This document shows positions 20,811-32,250 of a DNA stretch of 64,000 bases, piece after piece. The translations under genes and the position numbers were made by a program. Within the stretch, counting starts at the first letter, position 1, and every line of letters begins with the position of its first letter. The DNA comes from Turbatrix aceti (lineage: Eukaryota; Nematoda; Chromadorea; Rhabditida; Panagrolaimidae): positions 7,874,001 through 7,938,000 of the forward strand of contig OZ017766.1 of the NCBI GenBank assembly GCA_963969345.1, written 5' to 3'. The notes beneath the pieces were generated by a model that made no database searches, was not told the origin of the DNA, and saw only the letters and a program-made list of their open reading frames with translations.

Positions 20811-23800
20811 ATGGCGACACCCGTTGATCTGGAAACGGCAAAAGGTGCCATCAAGGAAGAACTCGATTCCGTGATCAAAGTTGCTGCCCAGCAATTTCGG
20901 TACAATGATCGACTTTCTATGTGGGTTTTTTTTTCCGCACAAATCTTTGCAACATTCAAACTCGCTTTTTTTTTTCAGGGACGCGACCCAGGAAATCTGC
21001 AACGTGATCGAAGCGATTTTTATCCACGGACTCAGAGATGCGTTTTTCGTCAAAGGCACTCGTCTGTCTTCCAATCCACAACCCGTAAATTTATTTCCTT
21101 CACCACATTTTTTTTTTATTTGTTTATGTTTCAGAACTTTTGGCCTTTTGTGTCAAAATTCACGCATAGAAGCATCAAAACTCAAATCAATAAACTGAAC
21201 CAGATCAACAGTGAAATCGGTAAAGCCAGGGTAAGTGTCGATTTTTTTTGTGGAAAATTTCGAAGGATGAAAAAATTTGTTTTGGACAAAAAAAGAGCGA
21301 AAATTTTTTTTTGTTTTTTTGAAACAAATTTCGTCGTTTCCAACCCCAAAATAATTTGTTTTTCGGTTTTTTGAAACAGTTCGGGATCTTTGACCATTTT
21401 TTATATTGTATGCAACAAAAAATTCCAAAAACAGACAAAAAATCATGATTTTGGAAAAAAAATATTGTAAAAGTTATGTATCGTAAAAAAAAGTAACAAA
21501 ATCCCTGCAAAAAACGTTACTTTCGCTTTCGTGGTGTCCGTACTTTCGCCACGAAAATTATAAAACCATTGTTCGTAAGAAAAGTTTTTTTTACCCTTTC
21601 TTACCCAAAATTCTGTTTTTCTACCAAAATTCCGTATTTTTATCAACCTTTTCTTTATCCATTTTTGTTTTTTCACTTTACTAGTTTTTGGTGCCATAAA
21701 TTCATTAAGTGTCAAAACTATTTTTTTAGTTTTTCATTAAAAAAATATTTTTTTGCTTGCAAAAATATGGTTTTCTGTTTTTTTCAGCGGTTTTGACCGA
21801 ATTTAAACCGATTTTTTTTAGGCCTGGGTTCGAATAGTCCTTAACGTCGGCGAGTTGGAGCACTACGTCAATCTCCTATCCAAGGACACCCAACAGCTGA
21901 GCAACTTTTACGTCGCCGAAGCCTTTCTCCGCAATGCAGAACGCCGAATGGGATTTCTGTCTTTTCTCTCGACTCTTTCAAAAATTACCCTCAACGCGCC
22001 AACAAATTCATCTTTTCTGAATTCATGGACTCAGTCTCCTCTCATCCTGGCTGGCCTGCTGTCAGGTACACCCCAGCGCGTGGCTCACCTTCAGCCGGTC
22101 TGTCTGCCAAAACGCCTGTCATCCAGCAGCGTTGGTGCTGTTCCCGGTGGATCTTCGTTCGAAGAAGCCGTCAACGCACTCGAATTTGTCGGAGCAACGG
22201 ATTCGGGGACGGCATCAACGCCTCCGGACGACGATACATCATCTGTTTTCTCGCACAAAAGTCTCCTTGCTCCGATCCGGGGTGGATTTCCAATGCCAAC
22301 GACAAATCTTAGGCCAACTTTTTCGAACATTTTTGCATCGACCCCGGAAGCTGGACCGGTCTCAATGGTTGTCGCGCCTGCATCGGGGTCCGGTGAAGCG
22401 GCCCCCGTCGAGTTACCCGTCAGTCGTCGCAGGACCGCTCGCGTCAGACGATCCAGCAGGCCAGATGTACAGTTTAGAATTGGATCTTTCATCTCGACGC
22501 CTGGAAACTCAACGTCGCCTATTTCGAGCTCGTTACCTGTCAGAAACGATGGGTTTGACAAGTTTATCAGGTTTAAGGTTGGTTTTTTTGGGAAAAATGC
22601 ATTTGAAACTGATTTAGTAAAATATATTACTTTTTTTTTTAAAATGACAAAATTACTTGACAACCTCAAAAAAATATATTTTTTAACTAAAAACGTTTTA
22701 AAAATAATTTTTGCGTGAAATAAGTGCTAAAGGGTTCTTAAAATCAATGACATTTGATACCCGGACGCGAAATATTCGTCCGCTTTTCTTTTATTTATTT
22801 TTTTTTGGATTTTCAACATTCAGTTTTTTTGTTACATTATTTTATAAGTTTAAAAAAATGTGATAATTTTGTAACATTTTTTAGCCCATATCGGATGAGA
22901 AAACCCAAAAAAGCCCAAAAAACTATAAAAAAGTATCCTTTTAGGAAAAAATGTCGTAAAATTAATGCATCGTAAAAAAAGTAACCAAAACCAAGCAAAA
23001 AATGTTACTTCTGCGTCAAAAGTTTTGCAGCGAAAATTTCAAAAACAATAGTTTTTTTCTTATCGTAAGAAAAGATTTTTTTATTTTTGAGGGATTATTT
23101 ATCGCTTTTTATCTAAAAAAATGATTTTTCAAATTTTAATAAAATTTTTGGGACATTTTGCAAATTTTTTTTAGTTTATCAAATTTTTTGGACATTTTGC
23201 AAATTTTTTTTAGTTTATCAATTTTAAGATTTTTTTTTGTTTTTACGATATCAGCGTGTTTTTTCAGCCAACTTCCACCTCCGGCAGTCGAAGGCAATCC
23301 GAGCGCCAAACTTCCGAGAGCGACAGCAACCACTCAGAATCCCGAAACACCGTCATCAGACTCGAACGCGAAAAGACCGAACTTCCTCCTGTTTCCCGTT
23401 TGGGAAACAACTTTGATCGTTCTGCTGAAATTACGGTTTGTTTTGGCTTCAAAATTATTATTTTTTTGAGTGCGCGGATTTTTTAGGCTAACATGTCAGG
23501 CGTATCGCTGCACGACGAAATCCTGCAGGCGACGTCGAAGGCTGTGGACATTCCGACAGCGACCGCGGAGGTCGACACGTCTGTCGATTCTGTGGCCGCT
23601 CCATCGACCAGTCCGTCTTCTGGACCTCTAGTTTCGTCGTCTTTCACGTCGACGAGTTCCGTTGGGCCGCCATTTTCGATTGAAGATGCAATTGGAGCAC
23701 TTCAACCCGAAGAAACCGATTTTTCGGAGTGTACTGTTATACACGCGGTTGTCGAAGAGGATCAGGCAACGCTCAGGAGGGAATCTGAAGTCAGAAGTGA

Positions 23801-25218
23801 GACAGAAGACGTCCAACTTCCTGACATCGATCAAAAATTACCGGAGACTTCTCCTGATACCAAAATCGACACTGATACTTCGGTTGTCATCGAAGAAGAG
23901 AAAAATGGCACGGTGGCACTGCTGACGAATATTCAGCTGGAAAAAGGCCTTCCAAGCCAGGATTTTCGGTGCCCTTCTTGCCGGAGGTCGATTGGAGGAC
24001 CCTTGGCTAAGTTTGTGTGAGTTTTCTAATTTTTAGGGAAACGGTGTAAAATGCTTCAAACAAAAACGTATCGTTTATAAGAAAAAAATATCGTAAAACT
24101 TTTGTATCGCAAAAAAAAGTAACAAAATCCAAGCAAAAAATGTTACTTCGATGTCGATAGTTTGGAATTTTCGTTGCGAAACTATCGACTTTGAAATAAC
24201 GTTTTTTGCTTGGATTTTGTTACTTTTTTTTACGACACATAAATGTTTTCCGATATTTTCTCCTAAAACGATACTTTTTTCTTGTTTTTTTTGTTTTTTA
24301 ACCTGACGCGGGTTACAAAATGTCATATTTCCCGAAATTGATCAAAAGCGCAAAAATGCACATTTTAGAGTTTTCGGAGTAAAAAACGAATAACGAATTT
24401 TTTTCAAAAAATGAAAAAAATAGTTTCAGAATGTGTAGCTTCGATGCTCAGAACTACTGCCTGAATTGTATCTCAAAGTCGGATGAAAGCATCATTCCGG
24501 CGAGGGTGATCCACAACTGGGACACTGGCAAGCGAATTGTCTCGCGATCGTCGAGATCATTTCTCTTTGAGAACGCTGACAAACCCCTGCTTCACGTCGA
24601 CAAAGTCAATGTCGACGTCTACGAGCATTCTGAACCCCTTAGGGTCTGTTTGGTGAGTTATTTAATTAAAACAAAAAAACTTTTCTTGGCCAAATAACGC
24701 ATAATTTTTGGACATTTTCATTTTTATTTTCATTTTTGTAAAAAAACCGATTTTTTTCAATCTAAAATAATGAACCTTTTCAATTTCAGGAACTACGCGA
24801 ACGACTTTCCCTCATGGTCGCCTACCTGCTCTCCTGCAGACAAGCAGTGGCCGACGAACTCCAGCGCCGGATAAGACCGAGCGACTACCTGTACACAGAT
24901 GTTCACGTCTACAGCGTCAACGACCTCCGCGCCGTCATCAGCGGAGCACTGGAAAAGAAGCTGACATCGTTGATCAAATTCTGCCTCGGTCACATCGAAA
25001 GCTGCGATGTCTGTCTTCAAAAGGGATTTGTCTGCGAGTTCTGCTCGTCACCTACTCTCGTTTACCCATACCAAATTGACGTCGCGACAAGGTGCAAAGC
25101 CTGTGGAACGGTATATCACACGGCGTGCTTCAATGAAGAGTGCCGGAAGTGCATCCGTATCGCCAAATACGAAGCACGACGTCGGGCTGCTGAAAAGGAT
25201 GAAAAAGATGAATATTGA
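20811..25218 (+). CDS. RUN domain plus Rubicon-homology domain protein (Rubicon/PLEKHM1 family)
   Basis: Eight exons join in phase: 20811-20920, 20979-21084, 21135-21230, 21822-22577, 23268-23435, 23487-24016, 24430-24652 and 24790-25218, giving 805 residues. Residues about 35-185 form a RUN domain (FWPFVSKF, then EIGKAR/AWVRIVLN across the exon 3-4 junction). Residues about 200-575 are a Ser/Thr/Pro-rich linker with no visible PH domain. From about 577 the Rubicon-homology zinc domain follows: CPSC, ARVIHNWD, CDVCLQKGFVCEFC, CKACGTVYHTACF and CRKC. Such proteins bind Rab7 through the C-terminal domain and act on late endosomes, lysosomes and autophagosomes. RUN plus RH without PH is the Rubicon layout, while ARVIHNWD is closer to PLEKHM1/DEF8. 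Several introns contain palindromic repeats, and exon 5 is copied at 9.8-10.4 kb. Confidence 0.85.
21470..21560. repeat. Intronic hairpin repeat, RUN/RH intron 3
   Basis: TATCGTAAAAAAAAGTAAC followed by AAAACGTTAC, then an imperfect inverted continuation. The same words recur at 22945-23060 and 24100-24240 in other introns of this gene, so the gene is repeatedly hit by, or has internally spread, one short element. Confidence 0.55.
24100..24240. repeat. Intronic hairpin repeat, RUN/RH intron 6
   Basis: A clean palindrome: AAAGTAACAAAATCCAAGCA and its reverse complement bracket an inner inverted pair around GTCGATAGTTT. Related to the repeats in introns 3 and 4 of the same gene. Confidence 0.7.
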
Positions 25219-25887
25219 GATTACGATCGTTTTACGAGCGCGCGATGGTTGAATTTTGTAATTTTCGTTGTGAGACCGAAAAGGGGTCTGTTGCACGTTT
25301 TCGCGTTGCAAATTTTTTATCATTCCAAAAATTTCCCTTCGAGACACTGAAACCATTTGTTTCACATCATTTTCGTTTTAAGACCTGACTTTTGATTTTT
25401 GAGCATCTTGTATATTTATATTTCACGACTTGATTTTTTTTAGTTTTTTTTCACAGAGAGCGTAACCATCGACATATTTGAAATTCAATACGATTGGTCG
25501 GATACCATTCTTTCTTTCTACCTGTTTGTTTGCAGGTCCATTTTTTATTCTTCAGGTTTTACTCATACATGTGTCTAAAAAATTCGTATGCCTTATGAAG
25601 TTGTTGGTATCAATGATGTTAAACTGACTGAATAAAACACAATGCATAGTTTGTCTTTTCCAAAAACAGAAAAAATACTATTTTTCGTGAAAAACAACAA
25701 TTAAAAAAATTACTATTATATCCTCTCAAACGTTTCCATACTCTCTGGACGATAACTTTCTTGAAATACATAATGCGCACGCGCTTTCAAGCACTCATTC
25801 GATGCTATGTATCTGTTCTTCTGTGTGTCATCTCATTTTTTTGTTTTGTATACCAGTGTTTAATCAGTGTCATGTAAGATCAGTTAA
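25219..25887. other. Spacer between RUN/RH gene and family A copy 4
   Basis: After the RUN/RH stop there are about 190 bases of its downstream region. From about 25405 the sequence is the conserved downstream flank of family A copy 4 (inverted relative to copy 3). No additional gene is seen. Confidence 0.6.
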
Positions 25888-28146
25888 TCAAAAAATATTG
25901 CAAGTCATCAAGATCAGAAAAAGCACCGACGGCATACACAGGCAGCACGGAGCGTACGCAGTCGTTTGTTCCTCATCACCGTCCACCGGGGAAACCCCAT
26001 GCAGTTGGTAGTAAAGATCGTCAAGAGACAAAGCTGAAAACAGTGTTATGAAACAAGATTAAACGCGGATTAACTTACTGAAGTTCAGTTCCTGTAGAAA
26101 ATAATTCTTGTCTTCCGTTTCTTTCCTGAAGTACTCGATCTTCTTGATGGATCCTTCGCTCTTGACACCGACGAAAAGTATATCGCCGCCAGTGATCAGG
26201 TAAACCGCAGAATAATACTCATTTGCAATTTCGGGATTCACGTCGCAATACATGAGCGTCTCGTTCCCACAGTGCGAACAAGGAAAGATCGGACTGGATA
26301 CGTCGTTGTCAAGACTGACGAGTTGGGCATTCTTTTGTTCCGTGTAAGCCAACAGCCAGCGGACTGTGCGATTGCCATGGTCGCAGTTCACGACTCTCTT
26401 TGAGCGGCTTTGAACGTGCACGTAGGCGTTGACATCATCAGTCTGACTGAGCGTTGTTGTGGAATTTTTAGTGTCAAAGTCAAAATCCACGCGAAAGATG
26501 CAGTATTGTAAGTTGGCGTTGTTCACGAGAAAGTATACTAAAAACAGAAACAGAATATTAAAAACCTCCCGGATGTTACCGCAACGTACCTTCAAAGGAT
26601 ATCGACTTTTCATCGTGTTTGAGCATCTTTGGAGCCGCAGCGACGGTTACCGTCTCGTTTTGAAAGTTGCACTTCTGCATGTATTGGAGTGGTTCAAAAA
26701 TCGTATGAGCTTTCTCCTCGTAGACAAAACGAACGGTAAAGTCTCGCGACGGACCATCAAACTTGTAGTACAGAAAGAACGGAGAATACGAATCAGTACT
26801 GCTACTGTAGAAGAAGAACGGAATTTCTGTGTCTAAAGCGGACACTGATTATTTGCGTCACCGAAAGCAATCAACTTACAGTTATTTTCTATCGGTGGAC
26901 GATCGTATACTTTCTGGTCCGAAGAAATGAGCGTTCCGTTTTTGGTTTCTATCATGCCAGCGAACGACTGATGAGATTCATCAGATATCATGGTAGCAAA
27001 TATTTGTGGAACTATAACAAAAAGCGTTAATATGAAATTGAAACAAAAAAACTTACAGGAAACAGAAAAATCTTTTACTGAGTCGTATCTTGCACAAGCA
27101 GTTTCAATAGCCGTTTTGATAGGATGCATCGTATATTTTCTACCGTCCACCGTACAAATACGTGCTTTGGGATTATTGGGATCTATACGGACCTTAGTGT
27201 CTTCTGACAAGTAAAGTATACCAGCGTAAACAAAAATCCCCTAAAAAGAGAGTATGAGTGCGTTGCTTGCTTGACTTTCTTGGTTTGTTTGTTTGTTCAC
27301 CCCGAAACGATTTCAGGCTTTTCAAATAAGGTTGGATTCATTTGAGCAAATTTTCAAAAAATTAATTCAGTTTGACAATCATAAAGATTTTGAGGCAGTT
27401 TTGAGGCAGTGTAATAGTAACTATGCGCTCTTCTGGGTCCAGTTACTATTACACTAAAACATTATTAAGTATGTACATTAGATAAAAAAAATAAAAAATC
27501 TTACATGAAAAACCACAGCCTTATCTAATGCTACACTGTATGCTACAAATTGTGAAGAATTTTTATTACTTGTGGATACAATGTATTCGATGGAGTAAGA
27601 ATCCATGCCCTTGATGTCTTTCATAAATTCGAAAATGTATTTACCGGCGGTCGTAGAAGTATGGTTGACATTTGGATTTTTCTTCACGTCATAATATTCT
27701 TTGATATCTGCCTCAAAGTAGTCTTGTGAAAATAGCGTATCTGAAAATATTTTCGTTTTTGAAAAAAAATATTATGAACTTACAGTTTTCAACACCGCTG
27801 TCATTGATGTGCACAACTTGCACGATGTTATCATCGTCAACATACACACAAAAAAAACCAAAGTAAATAATTGATTTATCATTATCACGAAAGTAGGTAT
27901 GGTGATTCATGGAAGATTTGTTCCTTTTGCACCAGTTTTTTGGTGCTTTTGAATCCAGAACGCGATCATACACGTAAATATTGCAGTCATCCAAAAGCTC
28001 CATTTGGAACGCTTCTGAAAGAAAGTTGTGTAAAAGAAGAAAAAAGTGAAAAACAAAAACTCACTGCCATACATATCCATGAAAAGTGCATGGATAAGGG
28101 GCAAAGCGCCAAGGGCAAGCAGTACGGCGCAAAAGATGACGCGCAT
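25888..28146 (-). CDS. Family A copy 4, with diverged exons 3 and 4
   Basis: It runs on the minus strand from ATG 28146 to TGA 25888-25890 and keeps the eight-exon plan and phases. Exons 1, 2 and 5-8 are near-identical to the other copies. Exon 3 is strongly different (IFEFMKDIKGMDSYSIEYI; SSQFVAYSVALDKAVVFH), and exon 4 starts GIFVYAGILYLS where copies 1 and 3 have STRNYTGLLYWS. Intron 3 is about 265 bases rather than about 46, with an inverted-repeat insertion (GTGTAATAGTAACT...AGTTACTATTACAC). The diverged patch next to conserved exons suggests gene conversion from another paralog or diversifying selection. No stop was seen, so it is probably functional. Confidence 0.75.
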
Positions 28147-28244
28147 TGTCGGCGTAAGAGAATCAGTCACTACTGATTTACTTGCGCGCTATACAGCATG
28201 TCTATGTCATTGTCATGCAAATAACATGAATCAGAGATGGCAGA

Positions 28245-28360
28245 TCAGATCATTTGCTCATGATCTGATCTGGATTATCTGCGATCTGATCTGATCTATG
28301 AGCTGATCTGATCCGAAAAGTGATCTGATCTGCCATCTCTGACATGAATGCGTAATGGCA
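28245..28360. repeat. GATCTGATCTG element with inverted ends
   Basis: It begins CAGAGATGGCAGATCAGATC and ends with the inverted form (GATCTGATCTGCCATCTCTG), with GATCTGATCTG tandem words between. It lies about 100 bases upstream of family A copy 4, near where the related 16918-17035 element lies upstream of copy 3. Confidence 0.75.
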
Positions 28361-28941
28361 AATCAGTCAAGCCTGATGTTTGTCAGTTCATCGTGTTTTG
28401 GTTAGTTTAGTTGGTTTCTCGAGGTACGTAACTTCTAAGCTAATTACAGGGCCACTACATGAAAAAGTGCCATTTCGACATCTCGTGTTTTACACTTTTA
28501 CAAGTAGTGCTCAGCGCGTGCAGAGAATGAAAACTGAGAAGCATGACTTTGCCGATCAAACTGATAAGGATTTGAGTATTTTCAAAGCAGTAATTTCGAA
28601 GTGCATTGTTGCAGATTCGAAACAACAATCGGACACTGATAAGGCTTTACAAGATACAAAGCTCAATTTTTTATAGTATCATGTGGAAATACGTCTGCGG
28701 ATGGTTGTCAAATTAAATTCTTCTTCTAAACGTTTTCTTGTTTTTGCATGATTTGTACCGTTTCCCGAATTTATCAGTAAATTTTTTTTTCTGATTTTGT
28801 TCTCATTGTTGAACAAAAACACGTTTTTTAAATACATTTGCCGAAGTCAATACTAAGTTTCGTAACTGTCAATGTTTAAGATTAGCGCGAACACTTTGTG
28901 AATACTTTTTCAAAGTCTGCCATCTGAGCAGATCAAGAAGA
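28361..28941. other. Spacer upstream of the family B array
   Basis: AT-rich sequence with one short open frame (28380-28676) lacking a signal peptide, splice support or paralogs. It probably contains the promoter of the first family B gene. Confidence 0.4.
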
Positions 28942-29584
28942 ATGAACCAATGCGCAGAATTTTGGAAAGCTAAATGGATATCGATTTTAATCAACTTTGT
29001 TTCTGTGACCCTATTCCTCGTCCATTCCATCAGCCAATGGTCTGAACTCAACGAAGATGGGGAATACTACATAATCGTCGTTAAAGAGTGAGTTTATGTT
29101 ATCCGTTCCTGCAAAAGTGCATTTTTTTTTTAAAGTCAAGAAGATTTTTAAACTCACTAATTTTTTTAGAGTTGTTGAACTGTGTGTTAGCACATTCTTT
29201 TACGTACTTGAGTATTGGGCATTGAAAGATTGTAACACACAATCGGAAAAATGGAAAAAGCTTGCTGTTGTGAAAGTCAAAAAACTCATCTTTTTGTTTT
29301 TCCTGATTGCAGCATACTTTATTTTCTTTGACACTGTAACGAACTCTTTGCTTCAACTTCTCAAAATTGTTGTCATGTGGATAATTTTGGCCGCATACTG
29401 CATTGTAGAATATTTTTTAGAATTGTTCATTAGTTGGGCTTGGACAAAGTGCTGTGAGCCTGCACCGCAAAATGCTGATGCCAATGAGAAAAAAATGGAA
29501 AACGATCTTTTAAGTTTGCGATCATTTACGTTTACATATACACCGCCATCAAATCGGAAAGAATTCTTGATTGATTCTTTTTAG
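28942..29584 (+). CDS. Family B gene 1: small four-helix membrane protein
   Basis: Exons 28942-29087 and 29170-29584 give 186 residues. Four hydrophobic helices are visible: in exon 1 (ISILINFVSVTLFLVHSI), at the start of exon 2 (VSTFFYVLEYW), in its middle (LIFLFFLIAAYFIFF) and near the end (VVMWIILAAYCIVEYFLELF). A hydrophilic tail follows. Relatives B2, B4, B5, B6 and B7 have a second intron between helices 3 and 4; here that junction is uninterrupted coding sequence, so the intron has been lost. The start ATG opens MNQCAEFWKAKW, matching the FWK/AKS motif of the paralogs. I recognise no known family; it looks nematode-specific. Confidence 0.75.
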
Positions 29585-30011
29585 CGAACGATACAGAAAA
29601 TGTATGTAACAGTAATTCAAATCATACGCATTGAATGAATACTTTCTACAAACAGCGTCTTACTACTATTTTTTGATTGTACGCATGTTTAGATATATGT
29701 ATATGTATTGCTTTATTAAAAAAAACCCGTGAATCACACTACTTCGTGACTAATCAAGTTATTATTTGGTATTTTGTCGTACAAATGAGGGGTACAGGGT
29801 GTGATGCATGCATGCATTATGATTATGCATTATGATGCATATACCCTTAAATATCGATATATTTGAAGATATAATAAAGGAATTCATTTGCTACTCGGCC
29901 GATAGTTGTTTGATATTTATTGATTTCGCTAATTGCTTGTTAATAATTTAACTTTACGAGGAAACATATTCTGTCAAATAGTCTGGAATATCCGGTATAC
30001 ATGTATTTATA
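29585..30011. other. Intergenic spacer B1-B2
   Basis: AT-rich, with short alternating ATGCAT words (29805-29845). No exon is recognised. Confidence 0.4.
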
Positions 30012-30642
30012 ATGTGCAACTCTACAGAGTTTTGGAAAGTAAAATCGTTATCGATTGTGATTTACGTTGTTTTTCTGATTGTTAGCATAGCCTCACTTGC
30101 TTTTAAGAAACTTGAAGAAGACCAAGAGTACTACATAGAAATCATAAAAAAGTAGGTTTTTATTTATTACCTGACTAAAAATAATACGGTAATTATGTTT
30201 AAATAAAAAAAATTCAGAGTGTCCTGGTTTTGTGGAATCATGCTCGGCTACATGCTTGAATTTGTCATACACTTGAGCTTACACATTCCACCGTTGGCAA
30301 AGAGGCTGAAAGCCATAAAATTTGGCATTGTGGTGCTGCTGGTTACTGCGGTTTGTATTTTCGTATACGAAACAATGGTATGCCAAATTTCATGAATTTC
30401 CGAAAAAATCGTAAATTATTTTTTTTCTTCAGATACTCCAAATATTTATTTTGTGGATCTGCTTGATTGTATTCTATGCTGCAGAATATTTCTTTGAAAT
30501 GCTCACAAGTTTTTGTACGACATGGATTTGTGGGAAACGCAGCAGATCCTCCAATCGCAATGATGAAGAATGTATTTCTATGACAATTAACGTGTCTTTA
30601 CAAAATGGCACTGCTGGCACGCAGAATTCGAGATTGGGTTGA
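30012..30642 (+). CDS. Family B gene 2: small four-helix membrane protein
   Basis: Exons 30012-30151, 30218-30377 and 30433-30642 join in phases 2 and 0 to give 169 residues. The N-terminus (MCNSTEFWKVKSLSI) precedes helix 1, and the acidic LEEDQEYYIEIIKK segment at the first junction is a family signature (B5 has LEEDQEYYTKIIEK). Helix 4 contains YAAEYFFEMLTSF. The hydrophilic tail (SMTINVSLQNGTAGTQN) resembles that of B4. Function unknown. Confidence 0.75.
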
Positions 30643-31196
30643 ACAACATCAGAGCTTGTCACCAGTGTTCCGCTGATTCCGACTCAGTGTCGACTCTTTG
30701 ACTCTGACTACGACTCTGACTCGACGAAACGAGAGTCAGAGGCATAGTCGATTTTTACAAAATTATTCTTTGACTCTTCGGAGTCGACTCTTTAATGAAA
30801 CTTTTTTGAAAAAAATACACTTTTGTAGCCATTTTTGTTGCCAAATTTTTGATTTTGTAAAATAAAAAGTCGTTAATATTGAAAGCACGCAGTATTAGGA
30901 GTTTATTGATGCGCTTTTTGTAAACCTGACCTTCTTCTATTGCTTTTTTCGTACAATGCCACTATATTCTTGGTATTGCATCAGTTTGATATAGGACGCG
31001 GACTATAAAATATTTTTTTTTTACAGCCATTTTTTTCGAGTTTTTTTGAAACCTAAATTGTGACGTCACAGTTTTCAAGTCACGTCTTGAAAAACCATCC
31101 GATGAAGTAGGGTTCGAACCCCCCCGCCCCCGCGGGGATCCCCGCGTGGGTGAATCCGGGGGTGGCGTTAAACGCGGAAAAACGTTCAAAAACAAC
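30643..31196. other. Repeat-filled spacer B2-B3
   Basis: It contains a GACTC/GAGTC-rich inverted stretch (30680-30800), a family of its own kind in this window, and a G/C-rich hairpin at 31119-31170 (CCCCCGCGGGGATCCCCGCG). No gene; the missing 5' exons of the B3 remnant should have been here. Confidence 0.5.
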
Positions 31197-31442
31197 ACAA
31201 AGTTTTGTGTACCATACAATGGTATGTCGAATGTCATAAATTTAATTTTTTATCGTAATTTTCAGATTTATGTACTATTTGTTGTATTGCTCTTCTTGGT
31301 GGTATTCTACGTTGCAGAATATTTGTTGGAGTTGTTCACTTTATGCATTTGGGGAAGATTTAGTTCGTACTATCAATCACCCAATAATACTGTTACAGAA
31401 CGACATAATAGTGAAATTTGCATTAAAGAGTCCGGAGTTTAG
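31197..31442 (+). pseudogene. Family B gene 3 remnant (last exon only)
   Basis: A scrap of exon 2 (ending GTACCATACAATG at about 31221, with an intact donor) and a complete exon 3 (31266-31442) remain. The exon encodes helix 4 (VLFVVLLFLVVFYVAEYLLELF) and a short tail ending in TAG. Exon 1 and most of exon 2 are missing and repeat sequence replaces them. It is therefore a broken copy rather than a separate gene. Confidence 0.7.
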
Positions 31443-32250
31443 AAAATCGTGTGAGAATGGTGAAACACGATCTGAAATTGTTTAGATTAACAAAAAATGC
31501 CAAGCTTCAAGAACGGTATTCAGGAACGACAAAAACGGTTTCAACGTGAGCTGCAATTTTTGGTGACTTGTAAAAAGTTTTTTTTGCAGCTCACGTTGAA
31601 ACTGTTCTTTAACTAATGGTAAAATAAATAAATAAATACCCGAACGCGTAAACAATCGATCGTGATTAAAAAACATACATATTAACCATATCGTAATAAA
31701 AATGATACATAATATTATCATATACTTAGATCAGATCAAGCACCAGGCCTTGCGGCCTTACACGCTCATTATCTTTTTAAATCGATGGATGGTTTATGAG
31801 ACCATTATCACCGTGAAAAAGTTTGGATTTTATCGAATATACATGCATTGAAATGGTGTCTTAGTTAGAACAAACATCTTACTCTATGTATCACGATGGG
31901 AATTTGCTGTGCATTTTTGCGACCACGCGTCGTGTGTATAGAGAGGTAATTTTGTTATGATAAAACAGATAACGTTTGATAAAAACGCAGTTGACTAATA
32001 ACAAACAATTCGACTCATATTTTTATTGTACTGTCTGTCTGTTGTGTATTTATTTATTTATTTATTTCACCATTACTCAGTGGTTAGTTATCATTAGACC
32101 AGATGTTCGTCCAAGTAGGCACAAATGACGTCCATGTAGGCGTGGTGTATTTATATTATGTACTATAAATACACGACAGACAGGGGGCTGTGTGTGAATA
32201 AGAGTTACCGACGGCTACATCAAAACATCCGAACATCAAAATCTGATAAA
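31443..32250. other. Intergenic spacer B3-B4
   Basis: It includes a short hairpin (31535-31605: GGTTTCAACGTGAGCTGCAA and its inverted copy) and, near 31890-31935, a fragment of the 35.7-36.7 kb foldback end (ACGATGGGAATTT...GCGACCACGCGT). No gene was found. Confidence 0.5.

Noticed and set aside
22091..22669. Antisense 192-residue frame, and alternate plus frames, over RUN/RH exon 4
   Set aside because: The phase-0 exon 21822-22577 joins both neighbours in frame, so the other frames are shadows.
28380..28676. 98-residue plus-strand frame
   Set aside because: No family, signal, paralog or intron evidence.
31108..31140. tRNA-like B-box (GGGTTCGAACCCC)
   Set aside because: No A-box or foldable cloverleaf precedes it; it is probably part of a repeat hairpin.
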